Source of the DNA: Lophium mytilinum
Lineage: Eukaryota > Ascomycota > Dothideomycetes > Mytilinidiales > Mytilinidiaceae
Length of the DNA stretch: 64,000 nt
Assembly: GCA_010093605.1 (NCBI GenBank)
Contig: MU004190.1
Coordinates: 372,001 to 436,000 of the forward strand
Reading direction: 5' to 3'
Each line of letters opens with the position of its first letter. Position 1 is the first letter of the stretch. The notes under the pieces were generated by a model, which saw only the letters and a program-made list of their open reading frames with translations, did not search any database and was not told where the DNA came from. Below, one piece after another: positions 47,999 through 59,564 of the stretch. Position numbers and translations under genes: made by a program.

Positions 47999-48522
47999 TG
48001 CGCGCCACGGTACGAAGAGTGATCTGATAGAGCGACAATGCTAGAAGTATGAAGACGGATTATTTAAAGATCATGAGACTTCAGAAAAGTAAAGATCAAT
48101 CAATAGTTGCAGTGACAATGCGGTGATGAAAGATGTAAAAAGACAATTGCTGTGCCACAACAGCTTCTATTTCTATGTTGGCGGTGCTGTCACGAGTGGT
48201 GAACGTGATAGCTCCTGATGGTGGTGTCAGAAGGAAGGGGTACCTCCGCGGGAGTGATGGATAGTCTATGCCAAGGCCGAGATCTTCGGATCAAAAAGCT
48301 CCGGTCTCCGGAATCACTGAGCCAGATTATGTTTCAGTGAATCCATTAGAAAGATATTTCATGAAGAAAGTTTGGATGTACTCTTCAACCAACAAATTAT
48401 AGAACCTAGGCCGACACTCGGAAGGGAGGAAAAGAAAAAGTCAAATCAATCAGTCAGGTACTAGCACACTAGCCCCAACTAGTCAGGAGAGCTCGGACAT
48501 CGGCAAGTCGGCGGCTCGGGCT

Positions 48523-48543
48523 TTCCCCACGAAATCTGGGGAA
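48523..48543. promoter_or_regulatory. Inverted repeat TTCCCCA-n7-TGGGGAA
   Basis: Perfect 7-bp arms around a 7-nt spacer (arms 48,523-48,529 and 48,537-48,543), about 190 bp upstream of the E1-beta start. A dimeric regulator site or a small stem-loop is possible. Confidence 0.6.
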
Positions 48544-48544
48544 G

Positions 48545-48583
48545 TACGGCATACTATACCTCATCTCACTGGAGTATGCCGTA
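48545..48583. promoter_or_regulatory. 11-bp perfect inverted repeat with 17-nt spacer
   Basis: TACGGCATACT at 48,545-48,555 and AGTATGCCGTA at 48,573-48,583. It begins one base after the previous inverted repeat and carries CGG/CCG near its outer ends, as in Zn2Cys6 sites. Confidence 0.65.
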
Positions 48584-48734
48584 GAAAACCAACGCCGCAG
48601 CTAGCCGACCTCGAGGGTTTTGCCGACAAGACCCAAGGTTAACTCACACTCTCCCCTCCTGCTTCTCTAATGCTTCTTTTCCTAGATCTCCAAGAGACTC
48701 ATCTATACATGCTTGTTAGATTATCTTTATAGCC

Positions 48735-50054
48735 ATGGCCGGAAAACCGCAGTCGCTACGGCCCCTCGCCCGCCTCCTCGGTCCACGCTCCGCATACCGC
48801 TGTCAACAACACCAACAGCAACCACAGTTTAGGTCATACTCAGCTGCTCCTCCCGGAGCACGTCTAAATGGCACCGTTAACTACGACACCACCTCTATCC
48901 TTAACCACACTTCAAAAGCTGCCCTCTCGAACCCTGAACTCCCCGAAAATGTCCGAACCGGCCCTACCAAGAGCATCAACCTGTACACGGCGGTGAACGA
49001 AGCTATGCGGCACGCCCTCCAAACAGACGAGCGGGTCTTGGTGTTTGGGGAGGATATACAATTTGGGGGCGTTTTCCGGTGTACAATGAACCTGAATGAG
49101 GATTTTGGCACAGAAAGAGTCTTTAATACACCACTCTCGGAACAAGGGCTCATGGGTTTTGCGATTGGAGCGGCCGCGGAGGGCATGCGGCCAGTTGCAG
49201 AAATACAGTTCGCCGATTACGTGTATCCGGCATTTGACCAGCTGATAAACGAGGGCGCAAAGATGCGGTACAGGGCTGGCACGACGGACATGCACTGCGG
49301 TGGTTTGACCGTGAGGATGCCGGCTGGGGTTGTCGGGCATGGCGCGCTGTGAGTTATGGCTACTATAGTGCTTTTGGATTTAGAGGCTGACGATATGTGA
49401 TCTCTTAGCTACCACTCTCAATCTCCGGAAGTACTCTTCACGCACGTACCCGGCCTACGAGTAATTGTACCGCGGTCTCCCATACAAGCAAAAGGCCTTC
49501 TCTTAGCTGCAATCGCATGCAATGACCCTTGCATCTTTTTGGAGCCCAAGATTCTCTATCGAGCCGCAAAAGAACACGTTCCTGTCGACGGCTACACCCT
49601 ACCACTTGACAAGGCCGAGATCCTGAAGACAGGGTCAGATGTGACAATTGTGTCATACGGCACACCGCTATATACCTGCGAAGCTGCAATCCAAAAAGCA
49701 GAGAAAGACTTCGGATGCAGTGTTGAGTTGATTGATCTGCGGACTATCTACCCCTGGGACCGGGAGACGATATTGAACAGTGTACGGAAGACAGGTCGAG
49801 CTATTGTTGTACACGAGAGCATGCAAAACGCAGGCGTTGGCGCTGAAGTTGCGGCGACGATCCAGGAGGGCGCGTTCACGAGGCTTGAAGCGCCAGTGAA
49901 GAGGGTCGCGGGATGGGCAACGTTCACCGGACTGGCTTTCGAGCAGTTTGTTATTCCAGACGTCGCGAGTAAGTTCATAGTTCTCTGACTTGTAGACCGC
50001 TTACTAATGCAACCAGGGGTGTACGATGCTATCAAGAAGACCATCGAGTATTAA
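48735..50054 (+). CDS. BCKDHB: Branched-chain 2-oxoacid dehydrogenase E1 subunit beta, mitochondrial
   Basis: Three exons (48,735-49,348, 49,409-49,968, 50,017-50,054), introns of 60 and 48 nt; 403 aa. The E1-beta subunit pairs with E1-alpha to decarboxylate the 2-oxoacids of leucine, isoleucine and valine and pass the acyl group to E2. The N-terminus is Arg/Gln/Ser-rich without acids, as a mitochondrial targeting peptide should be. [17 protein letters not shown] and [12 protein letters not shown] distinguish it from pyruvate dehydrogenase E1-beta; [39 protein letters not shown] and [17 protein letters not shown] follow. The last exon supplies only [12 protein letters not shown]. All expected domains are present and the length is normal. 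Inverted repeats and CGG triplets in its promoter may mark regulation. Confidence 0.96.
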
Positions 50055-51126
50055 GTATTAGAAGTCAGTTAGAGAAGGCGACTACAGGAAGTTAACCTAT
50101 CTGATGGTGCCTCATGCGTTCCCTCTCAAACCATCTTGCATGCCCATCTCTACCATATTGCATGTAGGCGTTTCTCCGTCCTTCGTATCTACACTTCCAG
50201 ATAAGCTCTCAATTTAAGGACATAAGCCTATTGGGCCACTACTTTCAGTGCAGAGATATTCTCGCATATAATTTCAAAATCAAACTCCTGAAGCTATTCG
50301 AACACGCTATTTGAATCATTTGTTTACGTACCGAGGAAGGCTATACTGTGACGTACGTCCAGTATGGAGAATTTACGGATTGTAGACCTACGGAAGTGCG
50401 CAACGCAGACAAATAGCCTCTCCAGGCAATTGGCTCCATCTCGATGGAGTCACCTCCCAGGGCTGTATGTACAAAACTCACATACTATATACATTTGAGG
50501 AATGCCTCCTTTGGGTGCTAGTCTAAGCAGGTTACCGACCCTCAAATGGGCCTAGAGGCTTGGCTTGTCAAACGTTTGGACTCTGCGAACTATACACTTC
50601 CAGTACTGTTCTTTTCAGCGCTCTCTACTTCAAGCTTTAGTCTATAGACATCAGTAGACACGTGACGTTCCTAATCCTCACGTGTTCAACCACGGACGAA
50701 TACCGGGCCGGGATCTTTCGGCTGCATCCCTTCTCCCCTGCTTTCCCAGTTCAATAACCCTCAAATTCTAGGGAGTATTTCCTGTATAGACTAATCGCAT
50801 CTTGAAAGCTTAACACTAGGGACCTTTAGATTCCAGCCTAACGTATCAGTTTCTTATATAGCTTAAATGTCCATACGATTTACGCGTATCATCGAACGAG
50901 ACGAGAAATATGGCGTTTTCAGTCTACCCGGCGGACGAAGGTTGCACCGGCCGAGTCCCATTCCAGATAACGCTCTCTATTCCAGCATTGTAGACCTCCC
51001 CGTAAGAGAGTTTGAGTAAGCAAATATGAGCAAACATATCAGAAGCCTTTCCATAATTCCTTAAACTCCGAAGATCATTCTCGTCATTCCTTCTCCATAA
51101 CTCTACCCAAACCCCTTCGTCTCCGG
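50055..51126. promoter_or_regulatory. Intergenic region upstream of the MDR gene, with possible uORF
   Basis: 1,072 bp. Two CACGTG hexamers lie at 50,659-50,664 and 50,679-50,684, exactly 20 bp apart. A 50-codon frame (50,867-51,019) starts with ATG shortly before the MDR gene and may be an upstream ORF or an alternative first exon (see findings). The remainder is without visible structure. Confidence 0.5.
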
Positions 51127-52329
51127 ATGCTAGACTTCTCCAAACCAGATACCACCTTCTTCACTGCTTACACCGCCTTCCCCTCCCAAACCATGCAGGC
51201 CCTCAAAATCCTCTCACGTGGCCATGCCGCGCCCCAACCGGTCCCCCTACCGGCCTTACGCCCCACCTATATTCTTGTGAAAACCCACGCCGTCGCCCTC
51301 AATCCCGCCGACGTGGCGGGCATTGACCTCGTCGCACCTATTGGTGCAACGCCGGGCCTCGACTTCGCGGGCGTCGTTGTCGATATTGGGTCCGAGGTTA
51401 CAAAGAAGTTCAAAGTCGGGGATAGGGTGTTTGGCGCCGTGCATGGGTGTAACGAGGGTGAGTCGGAGGACGGTGCGTTCGGGGAGTATCTGGTATCGAA
51501 GGGGGACCTTACGGGGCTGATTCCGGAGAACTTGGGATTCGAGGCGGCGAGTACGTTAGGAGCAGGGATCGCGTCGGTTGGGCAGGCGTTGGGGCAGAAT
51601 CTGGGGTTGCCGTGGCCGGGGAAACAAAGTGCGAAGGGAGAGAAAGTGCCGGTGTTGATATATGGTGGGAGCTCGGCGACAGGGGCGTTGGCGATTCAGT
51701 TTGCGAAGGCGTGAGTTCCGGTCTCTTGCTGTGACTGGTCTGAAAATTGGTGGATTAGACTGATTGTGTTTGTCAGCTCCGGATTGGAAGTCATAACGAC
51801 ATGCTCCCCTCACAACAACAATTACATCAAATCTCTAGGCGCGTCCGCCGTCTTCGATTACCACAGCTCAACTTGCGCCGAAGACATCCGCGCACATACA
51901 AAGGATAGCCTCTACTACGTCTTCAACTGTCTACCTGATGACTCCGCGGCCAAGATCTGCACGGAAGCCCTGTCGTCGCACCCAAGGCCGGATGGTTCAA
52001 AACCGGCGTATACTGGAGTCTCTCCTAGGGGAGTCGATGCAGCGATCATGCGGGATGACGTACAGCATTCGAGCATTCTGGGCTATACCGCAAAAGGCGA
52101 GGCATTCACGTTCGCAGGTAATCAAATTCCTGCGATGCCGGATCACTTCGAGTTCATGAAGCCCTGGTTGGAACTCGGGGCGTCTCTGGTTGCGGATGGA
52201 ACAGTGAAGCCGCACGCGCATGAAGTAAGGCCAGGAGGACTGGAGGGAGTCCTCAAGGGTTTGGATGAATTAAGAGGGGGTAAGATCAGCGCGAAGAAGT
52301 TGGTTTATCGCATTGGGGAGGACGTTTGA
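51127..52329 (+). CDS. MDR-family oxidoreductase (trans-enoyl reductase / zinc-less alcohol-dehydrogenase-like)
   Basis: Two exons (51,127-51,710 and 51,777-52,329) with a 66-nt intron; 378 aa from this ATG, or 356 aa from 51,193 (MQALKILSRG), the point where family similarity begins and probably the true start. GroES-like domain: YILVKTHAVALNPADVAGI, GLDFAGVVVDIG, KVGDRVFGAVHG, DGAFGEYLV. The Rossmann part carries LIYGGSSATGALAIQFAKA, a nucleotide-binding loop. The catalytic and structural zinc cysteines of classical alcohol dehydrogenases are missing, as in stand-alone trans-enoyl reductases of polyketide pathways and toxD-like proteins. No polyketide synthase is in the window, so the substrate stays open. 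It ends 77 bp from the convergent NACHT-ankyrin gene. Confidence 0.88.
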
Positions 52330-52406
52330 TTTCGATTGTACAAGCTCCACATTCTTGACGACTCTTTGGTATCTTGAGCTCTACAGTTCGCATAGTCTGC
52401 ATACCT

Positions 52407-55400
52407 CTATTTCTGGCGATACTGGAACAACGCAAGTATAGCCTTCTTCTCGCATGCTGCAGCGACGTCTAATGCGCTTTGCCCTGCATTATTTTCGTGA
52501 AGCGGATCTACTCCTCTTGAGATGAGGAATTCGAACAACTGGCGATCGCGTGCTTGGCAGCGGCTCAAGTCATATCCACTACCTTCCTTCCGGCCCGCGA
52601 CTGTGTGGAGTGCAGTCTCACCCTTCAAATTCCGCGCGTGCACATTAGCATTGGCAAAGAGTTCCTCAAAGTGATCAACATGAGGTGAGCCCTCTGCGTA
52701 AGCATAGGACTGATACTCGTCGTCCAACATAGGATCTGACAGAAAGTTGAATAGCGGAGGGTTTCCGGCGTTGTCACGCGCGTCGATGTCCCCGCCCATT
52801 GTCAGATATTTTTGCCAAAGCCGGTAGCATTGATCTTTGTAGTCCGGTGGAAGATCTCGACGTGCTGTAAATCGGCGTATGCTGACATACTTCTTTAAGC
52901 ATTGGGGGGCCATATGATGCAGGGCCGTCATGCCCTCTGGGTCGGGTTCCAAAAGGTGGGCTCCTAGAGCAATCAAGGCTTCGCAAACTTGCGGACGAAG
53001 GGAATGTAAGGCACGATGAAGTGGCGAGTAGCCTTTGTTGTCTTTCAATATGATCAACGACTTGCAGTCATCTCTCTCCATAATTTGAAGAATCGTGTCG
53101 TCCTCGGACTCCAGAGTGTCAAGTAGATGGTGAAGAGCATGCCGACCTTCATAGTCCGAGACCGTAATATCAGCTCCATTCTCCAGAATCTTCAAGGCAG
53201 GAGACATCTCTTTAGGAACCCGGGGTTTGTGCTGATAGCCAGGCAAAGCCTCAATCCAGTCGCATGAAGCTAGGAATACAGTTCTTCCACGAGGATCTCT
53301 TGCGTTGAGATCGGTGCGTTCAAGATGATCCAGAACTTCCATCAGGATTTCGTATTCGGAGTGCTCGAAAAGGTAATAAAGCAGTACGTCTTTCTCATTT
53401 AACTGCGAGTACATATCCGCCCCGCGTTCGATGAGAAGTTTGACCACGGGAACAAAGTCTTTAGCCGTTGTGCTAAGGAAAAGGGGGCAGGCAGCGCAAA
53501 GGAGAGCATATCTTGCTTGGTCCTTGACGTTAAAGCTAACCTCGCATTGCTTTGTGGCATCCTTACTATTTGGACTCGCCCCATGGTCGAGTAGGAGCGT
53601 CACAGCTGAGACATTGGCCGCATGGATCGCCGTGAATAGAGGTGGAACACCCCCGAGTAAAGGATCTGCACCCCTCCGGAGCAGCTCTTTCAACACATCT
53701 GTTTGAGTGTTAGCTCTGCTTAGACAGGAAGCACCGGAAGCGTCAGTAATATTCGGATTGGCCCCTAGGTCTAAGAGGACCTTGACGCACTCAAATTTCC
53801 AGAAGTTCTGGCCCTCGCCCATGATGATGGTGGAAGCAATGTGTAACGCAGTCTCCCCCTTCTGATTCAGTGCATTAACATCGGCCCCCTTACTGACAAG
53901 ATACTTGATAGCATCCATCTGCCACCAGTAGCGCCCGTGCGCAAGGCAGTGTAATGCGGATGGCCCAAGCTGATAATCATGAAAGTCCGCCGGCGCGTGT
54001 ACAAGAGCACGTTCGTTGACGTCTACACCAAAGCGGTCGACTAGAAGCTCTAGCATCATCATATTGGAGGTGGGCCTTTCGCAACACACATGAAGTGGCG
54101 GTGCAAAATAAGAGGGTTGGCGTACTGAGTCAGCGCACGCTTTTCGTGTCCACTCCATTGTCCATTCCAGGTCGTCAAACTTCTTTGCATGATGTCCTAT
54201 TTTCTCCATTCTGTCGATCAAACCTTCATGCGCAACGAAGTTAAGGATGGATGGGAACTCCAGATTTTGGACAGGCTGACTCATATCAACTCCCTTCTTA
54301 TCTAAGTGTTCAAGGTCGTCTGCGTCTAGGTGTTTGATGTATTTTCGGGGACAGTTGAGCAACTCGGTAACGATCGAGGCATCAAGGCTGCCAATAGAAG
54401 TCGAACGAGCAATAAGTGACGCTTCCACAAGGCGCATAGAGCTTGATGACCCAGCCTCAGCAATGCCGTCATACATCTTCGAGTTTAGGAGGCTCCGAAT
54501 CATTCTTTTGCAACCGTACCAAAGAGCTAAATCCAAGGGATCGTGCTTTTCATTGTCGATGGCAGCAGTATCTGCACCATATGTAATCAGCATTGATACA
54601 ATGCCTGCTGGGGAAGGCGTATGATATTCATCCTCGAAGTTGGGTTCCATCTTCCATTTACACGAGTACCACGGTTCTTGATAATATGATCCTTGGCCAA
54701 GAGGTCGAAGCGCATCCTCACAAGACTGGCCAGGATGTGAGCGTCCATCTTTGAGGACTGTCCAGCGCATCTGTTCGACCTCAAACTCGGCACAGGAATG
54801 GAGGGGATTTCTTCCCTGCATGTCTTTGAGGTCGACTGAAGCACCAGCTTTAAGGAGGTAATACACGCTCTCCTGTCTCCCTGAGGTACATGCGTCGTGA
54901 AGAGGCGTTCTGAGGAATGAGTCTGGCTTGTCAATCATTTCCTTATCGATCTCCTGCAATAGTAGTCCTACAATATTTGCTTTCCTTGCTCGGCAGGCGA
55001 GATGAAGTACACTTCTCTTGTCCTTGGTGACTATCGCAGAATTTGCTCCGTCCTTCAGAAGTTCTGACACTAGTTCTTCAGAACGAAGACAAGCCATGTG
55101 CAATGCCGTCATGCCGTTCTTATCGCGAGTCTCCAGATCCAAATTTTGCCCACTCTCGCGGAAGAGAGTGAGCAAAGGTGTATAGATGCCGAAGAGTCCA
55201 GTAGACCCTAATCGGGTTCGTTGAACACTCAAATGAAGTGGTGTTTCACCGGCCAGATTCTGGGCATTCACAGACAAACCCAGCCCCAAAAGCTTTCGCA
55301 CTACGTCGATGTACATATGACCATCGTATCGCCTGGAGACTTCGTGTAAGAGGCTGTTGTTTTGCGAATCGAGGACATAAGGATCGAGTCCGATTTCAAG

Positions 55401-58400
55401 GAAGTGGTCCAATTTAGTCCGTGCGAAATCATATCTACTGCAAACGATGTGCATGATTCCTTGGCCAGAGTTATCCTTTGCGTCTAGTCGAGCCCCACTC
55501 TCCTCTAAAGCATCAAAATATCTCCCTTGCGACCCGATATTCTCTAGTAGAGCTGTCCTCCCAGCGCCATTTCGAGTTTCAAGGCAAACACCCGCCGATT
55601 TGAGTAATTCGATATATTCCATCATCTCGGGGTAACTCCAGCAGGAGTTGTGATGGAAAAGGCAGCGCGCTCGCGTGGCAACATCGGCGCAGTCTCCCAA
55701 AAGTGTTTTGAGAACTTCTAGGGAGCAGCTCTGTACTGCTAGCTCTAACGTCGTCGTTCCTAGATCGTTCTGTGTCTCACTTCGAGCACCCTTTTGGAGT
55801 AGGAAGCGAACCACATCATCGGTGGAGCCCACACTGCGATTTAAAGAGCTGTTAGGGCCTATATTTTGTTAACATTATGATGCAGCTGCTTCTATCTGAT
55901 GAACCTGGAAGGGAAATGAGACCAATGGCCACGTTCCAGTCCTTGCGAGTGCCTGGGCTCACCATAAGGGAAGAGGTGAATAGTCTCTGATGCGAGAAAA
56001 AGAAGTTCACATGGACTTACATGACAAAGCGGCATGGAGCAAAGAGTCTCCAGAAATACCACGTGAGTCGATGTCAGCACCAAACTCGAAGAGATGTTGT
56101 AGCAAAGTCAGATTCTGAGAGCGCCTCAGAAACTCATGAAGCGGAGTGTCGCCCGCATCATCATAGACTTCTAACAGCGCATGGCCTCCGGCTTGAAGCA
56201 AATATCTGCATTCCGCATGATGACTGGTGTGCGAGAGACAAAACAAGAGAAGGTGCATTAGAGTCCGCCCTCTTTCATCCTTTTCGTTCAAATCAGCGCC
56301 GGCATCCAAAAGATTCCGTAGAATAGGCTCGAAGGATGACTGGTCTCCTTTAGATTCGAACGACACGAGACCTTGCAAGGCAGTCTTTGGTGTCATTGCT
56401 GTCCCCATACTCCTATCACCACGGTGCGATAGATATCTCCTGCCAATTTTCCGATGCGATTTAACCTGAACATCGGCGCCTCTGGCGAGAAGTAGTTTAA
56501 CGCAGTCTGGGTTACGAGCGGTTACAGCGAGATACAAAGCGGTCTCTCCCAGTAACGTGGCATTGGCGGAGACCTCAGTACTTTCGAGGATTGCACGCAC
56601 AGCTTCCGTTCTGCTATATGCGCACGTCAAACACAGGGCTTTCTCGATCTCGTCTCGTCCTAGATGGGGGATCATGATAATCAATGTTTCGGTATGTCCG
56701 TGTCTGCACACATAATCAAGGGCAGTTTCCCCTTTCGTACTCCCTTCACCTCCAAGCAACATGCCGGAGTGGTTCTCGCGTGTTTTGGAGGTCAAAGGAT
56801 CAACCCCAACTTCGAGAAGCCTTTCAACTGTGAATGCATGGTTCTTCCTTGCAGCCTCGTGGAGTGGTGTGTTGCCACGAATATCATGCGGATCTGAATC
56901 TGCACCGTTATCGAGCAACATAATCACCATTGCGGTGTTCCCGTTGCGAGCTGCCCAGTGTAGTGGAGTTCTCTCAACAGCGTCAAGTGAATGAACGCTC
57001 TCGCCTCGTTCTAAGAGCTTAAAGGCATACCTTGTCAGACCCGCAAATGACGCGATATGGAGTGGGGTGACAATGCCATTACTCTTCTCATCAGAAAGCG
57101 TAACTCCCCATCCCCATACTTGCTTTGTCCAAGATTGGAAGTCGCGATTACTAGGGTCAAGAAAGTCGTCAAGACTGGAAAAGAAAGTTTCGTCTTCCAC
57201 ATCATAGCGACTTGCATGGTAAACCCAGAAATCTAGCGAATATTGCAGGAATGGATGTTGCAAGCGAGCAGCTTGGTAGCCGGACTGCTGTCCTTTGTCT
57301 TCAGATTCCTCCTCATACAACTTTACGTTCGCTGTTGCCTCAGCAAAAGACATGACACCAGATTGTAGATAACGGAGGCATCGGGTAGCGAGTCTTCCAT
57401 GAGTAATGGACGTATGAATGATCGGAAATTGCTCTATGTCTCCTAAGCGAGATTTTCGTTCGGTGTCGAGCAAAAATTCCGTGAAAGAATGGTGAATTAC
57501 TTGAACAGTTTCGTCCTCAAGAATCTCGATGAGTGGACCGCATGCAGACCTAGCGATGGCCTTTGGGGCGTCGGGCAGATCGGTTGCGGGAAATTCGCAG
57601 GTAAGCAGACTGGATATTTCGGTCAGACGAAGTGGTTTTGCTGAGTGCGTGACGGCCTCAAGAAGAGTTAGTTGAATTTCGTTGCTGATGCCAGATTCCG
57701 ATTGCTGGTTGTGCAAGATGCTATTATACATGTCCTCTAAGCCTATTGGGAGGGTGTTGGCTAATTCGTGGATGTCCATATTTTGCTTCGAGTGAAGATT
57801 GGGGATGAGCTGATCAATCATCAGACGGGCGTACAAGAAGAGGCCTCCGGCTCTTTCACATATTATGTCGCATAGAGAATACGCGCTTTCTTCCCCGATG
57901 ACTCCTTTCAAACGGTAGGTAACAAAGCAACGTATGTCTTTCCCCACAAGATCTTGCTCCAGACTGATGTGAACAATTGAGGAGTTCCACAAACCGCTCT
58001 GTAGATACTGGTGGGGTCGACTAGTCAGGAATACTTTGATCGAATCAGGTCGGTAGGCTCCCAGATGATCGAGTTGCTTCAGAAAAAAGGACCTGCCGCT
58101 CTCATCCATCTCATCCATGGCGTCGACTATACAGTATACCCGGGGAACAGAGGATAAGCCGGCCAAAAGCCATTCCCAGAGTTGGTCATTTGAGACGTCG
58201 GCTAACTCCCCATCGAGATGGAGTTGGATGAGAGCTTGCAGGACGGTGCTAGAAGGAAGCAGCTGCGCGAGCCAATCTTGGCACAAGGATCGATGGTTAC
58301 GATTTGTAGCAATGATCTGGCGAAAGAAAAAGGACAAGACGGGAAAAGTCCCCTCCTTCTTCAAGTGCTGCGCAACGGAAGCAGCCAGGACAGATTTCCC

Positions 58401-58658
58401 AGACCCAGGAACGCCTTTGATCCAGAGACTTCCATGCCGAGGAGATTCGAACCATTGGCGATATTGATCCGTATCACAGATCCATAGCCCTGTATCAGGA
58501 GCCTGTGATGAGACGTGTCGATGGTATTCGGATGATTCTGCGTTGTAATTCGTTGGCTGCAGCCAGGACTGGATCTTGGTAATATCGTCGGGTTCAAGGC
58601 TGGCTTCTTGGAGATCGATGATTTCGAAATCATCCGAATGACTGCTTTGGGAATCCAT
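52407..58658 (-). CDS. Very large NACHT-ankyrin STAND receptor (about 2,024 aa)
   Basis: Two long open frames (58,658-56,007 and 55,832-52,407) are best read as one gene with one intron. Using donor GTGAAC at 56,010 and acceptor at 55,834 (177 nt) gives 2,024 aa in frame and continues an ankyrin repeat as LLHAALSCKS into GSTDDVVRFLLQKGA. A stronger GTAAGT donor 10 bp earlier does not keep frame, so the junction is uncertain. N-terminal 75 residues: no effector domain, only a short acidic stretch. NACHT: Walker A GVPGSGKS at 82-89, Walker B VYCIVDAMDEMD at 174-185, TSRPHQYL afterwards. Ankyrin repeats fill about 525 to the end, clearly more than 25 units, including canonical RTPLHWAARNGNTAMVIMLL. 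The likely role is non-self or stress recognition, from family knowledge. If the intron is wrong, these are two genes. Confidence 0.85.
55834..56010 (-). other. Inferred intron of the large NACHT-ankyrin gene
   Basis: 177-nt gap between the two open frames. Donor AT|GTGAAC, acceptor ATCGCAG|T; joins in phase 2. Longer than every other intron seen here (48-108 nt), and the donor is non-optimal; a second small exon inside is possible. Confidence 0.5.
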
Positions 58659-59564
58659 GATGAATGGAAACCAGAGTCGATGGGGATGGGATGGAGATGA
58701 AGAGCGGCGATGAACTATGTAGAGATACTACATATCTAGGCAACTGCGTACCCTTCTTCACGCTTTAACAGCGTCAACCCACTCCCTGAGAGGCACAGCT
58801 TCCTTGCTACCTTCACTTTTTAACGTTTATGATATTCGTGTTCTCGGTGGATATGGTGCCCAATATATGCTGTTCGGCCCAATGATGCTAATGAAGGAAG
58901 GAGACTCGCTGGTACTGCAAGGTTTCGTTTTGAAGTAAGCGCACGTGTCGATTTTGGCAGCGCCGGACTTCCACAACTCTACTCATCACGTTATGGGCCC
59001 TATCTTGACAAATAAGAGCTGTAGTGCACTATTTCCCCTGTTTAAATATGTAGGTGTAGTCCAAATTCATTTCAACATCACGTGACCTACGATATCCTCT
59101 TTGGTTGGTCATTCTTACAATCACTCTCTTCTTGCCCCTCTGTGTCTTTTCCTAGAAAAAGGCCCTACTGGATTGCTTATGTCTAGACCTGGGCTGTTAT
59201 TTCTACGGGAAGCATGCTCTTCCCCACCAATGACACAAATCTCTTGGTGTTCCTTGGCTAGCTGAAAACACCACGACCGACCCTTGTAAAACGCGTAAGG
59301 GTCTCAGCTGAGAGGTACAGAATCTCCATGCAGCCGATCAATCGAGGCTAGGACAATGGCCATTCCCTCTTGAGTATAAGTAATGGGCGTCTAGACGTGG
59401 GGTACTTCCTCTTTCTCGTCCGCTTTTCTTCACTCCCCGCACTCCTCCCCTTCATAGCCGTAGTCTGACTCTAGAGCTGCAATCACTCGTTACTCGGCCG
59501 TCCATTGTGACCAAACCAACTTCAAACAATCGACTTCTCTGAGGCCGTTCTAAGCCCCGTCACT
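58659..59564. promoter_or_regulatory. Divergent promoter, NACHT-ankyrin / PI-PLC-like
   Basis: 906 bp between head-to-head starts. CACGTG occurs at 58,942-58,947 and 59,079-59,084. A strong CT-rich tract (about 59,405-59,458) precedes the phosphodiesterase gene, as in many fungal promoters. Confidence 0.55.

Larger units (their letters stand above)
47999..48734. promoter_or_regulatory. Divergent promoter, asparaginase / BCKDH E1-beta
   Basis: 736 bp between head-to-head starts. It contains a cluster of CGG triplets at 48,494, 48,501, 48,509, 48,512 and 48,517, of the kind bound by Zn2Cys6 regulators, and two adjacent perfect inverted repeats listed separately. A CT-rich tract (about 48,650-48,690) precedes the E1-beta start. 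Confidence 0.6.
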
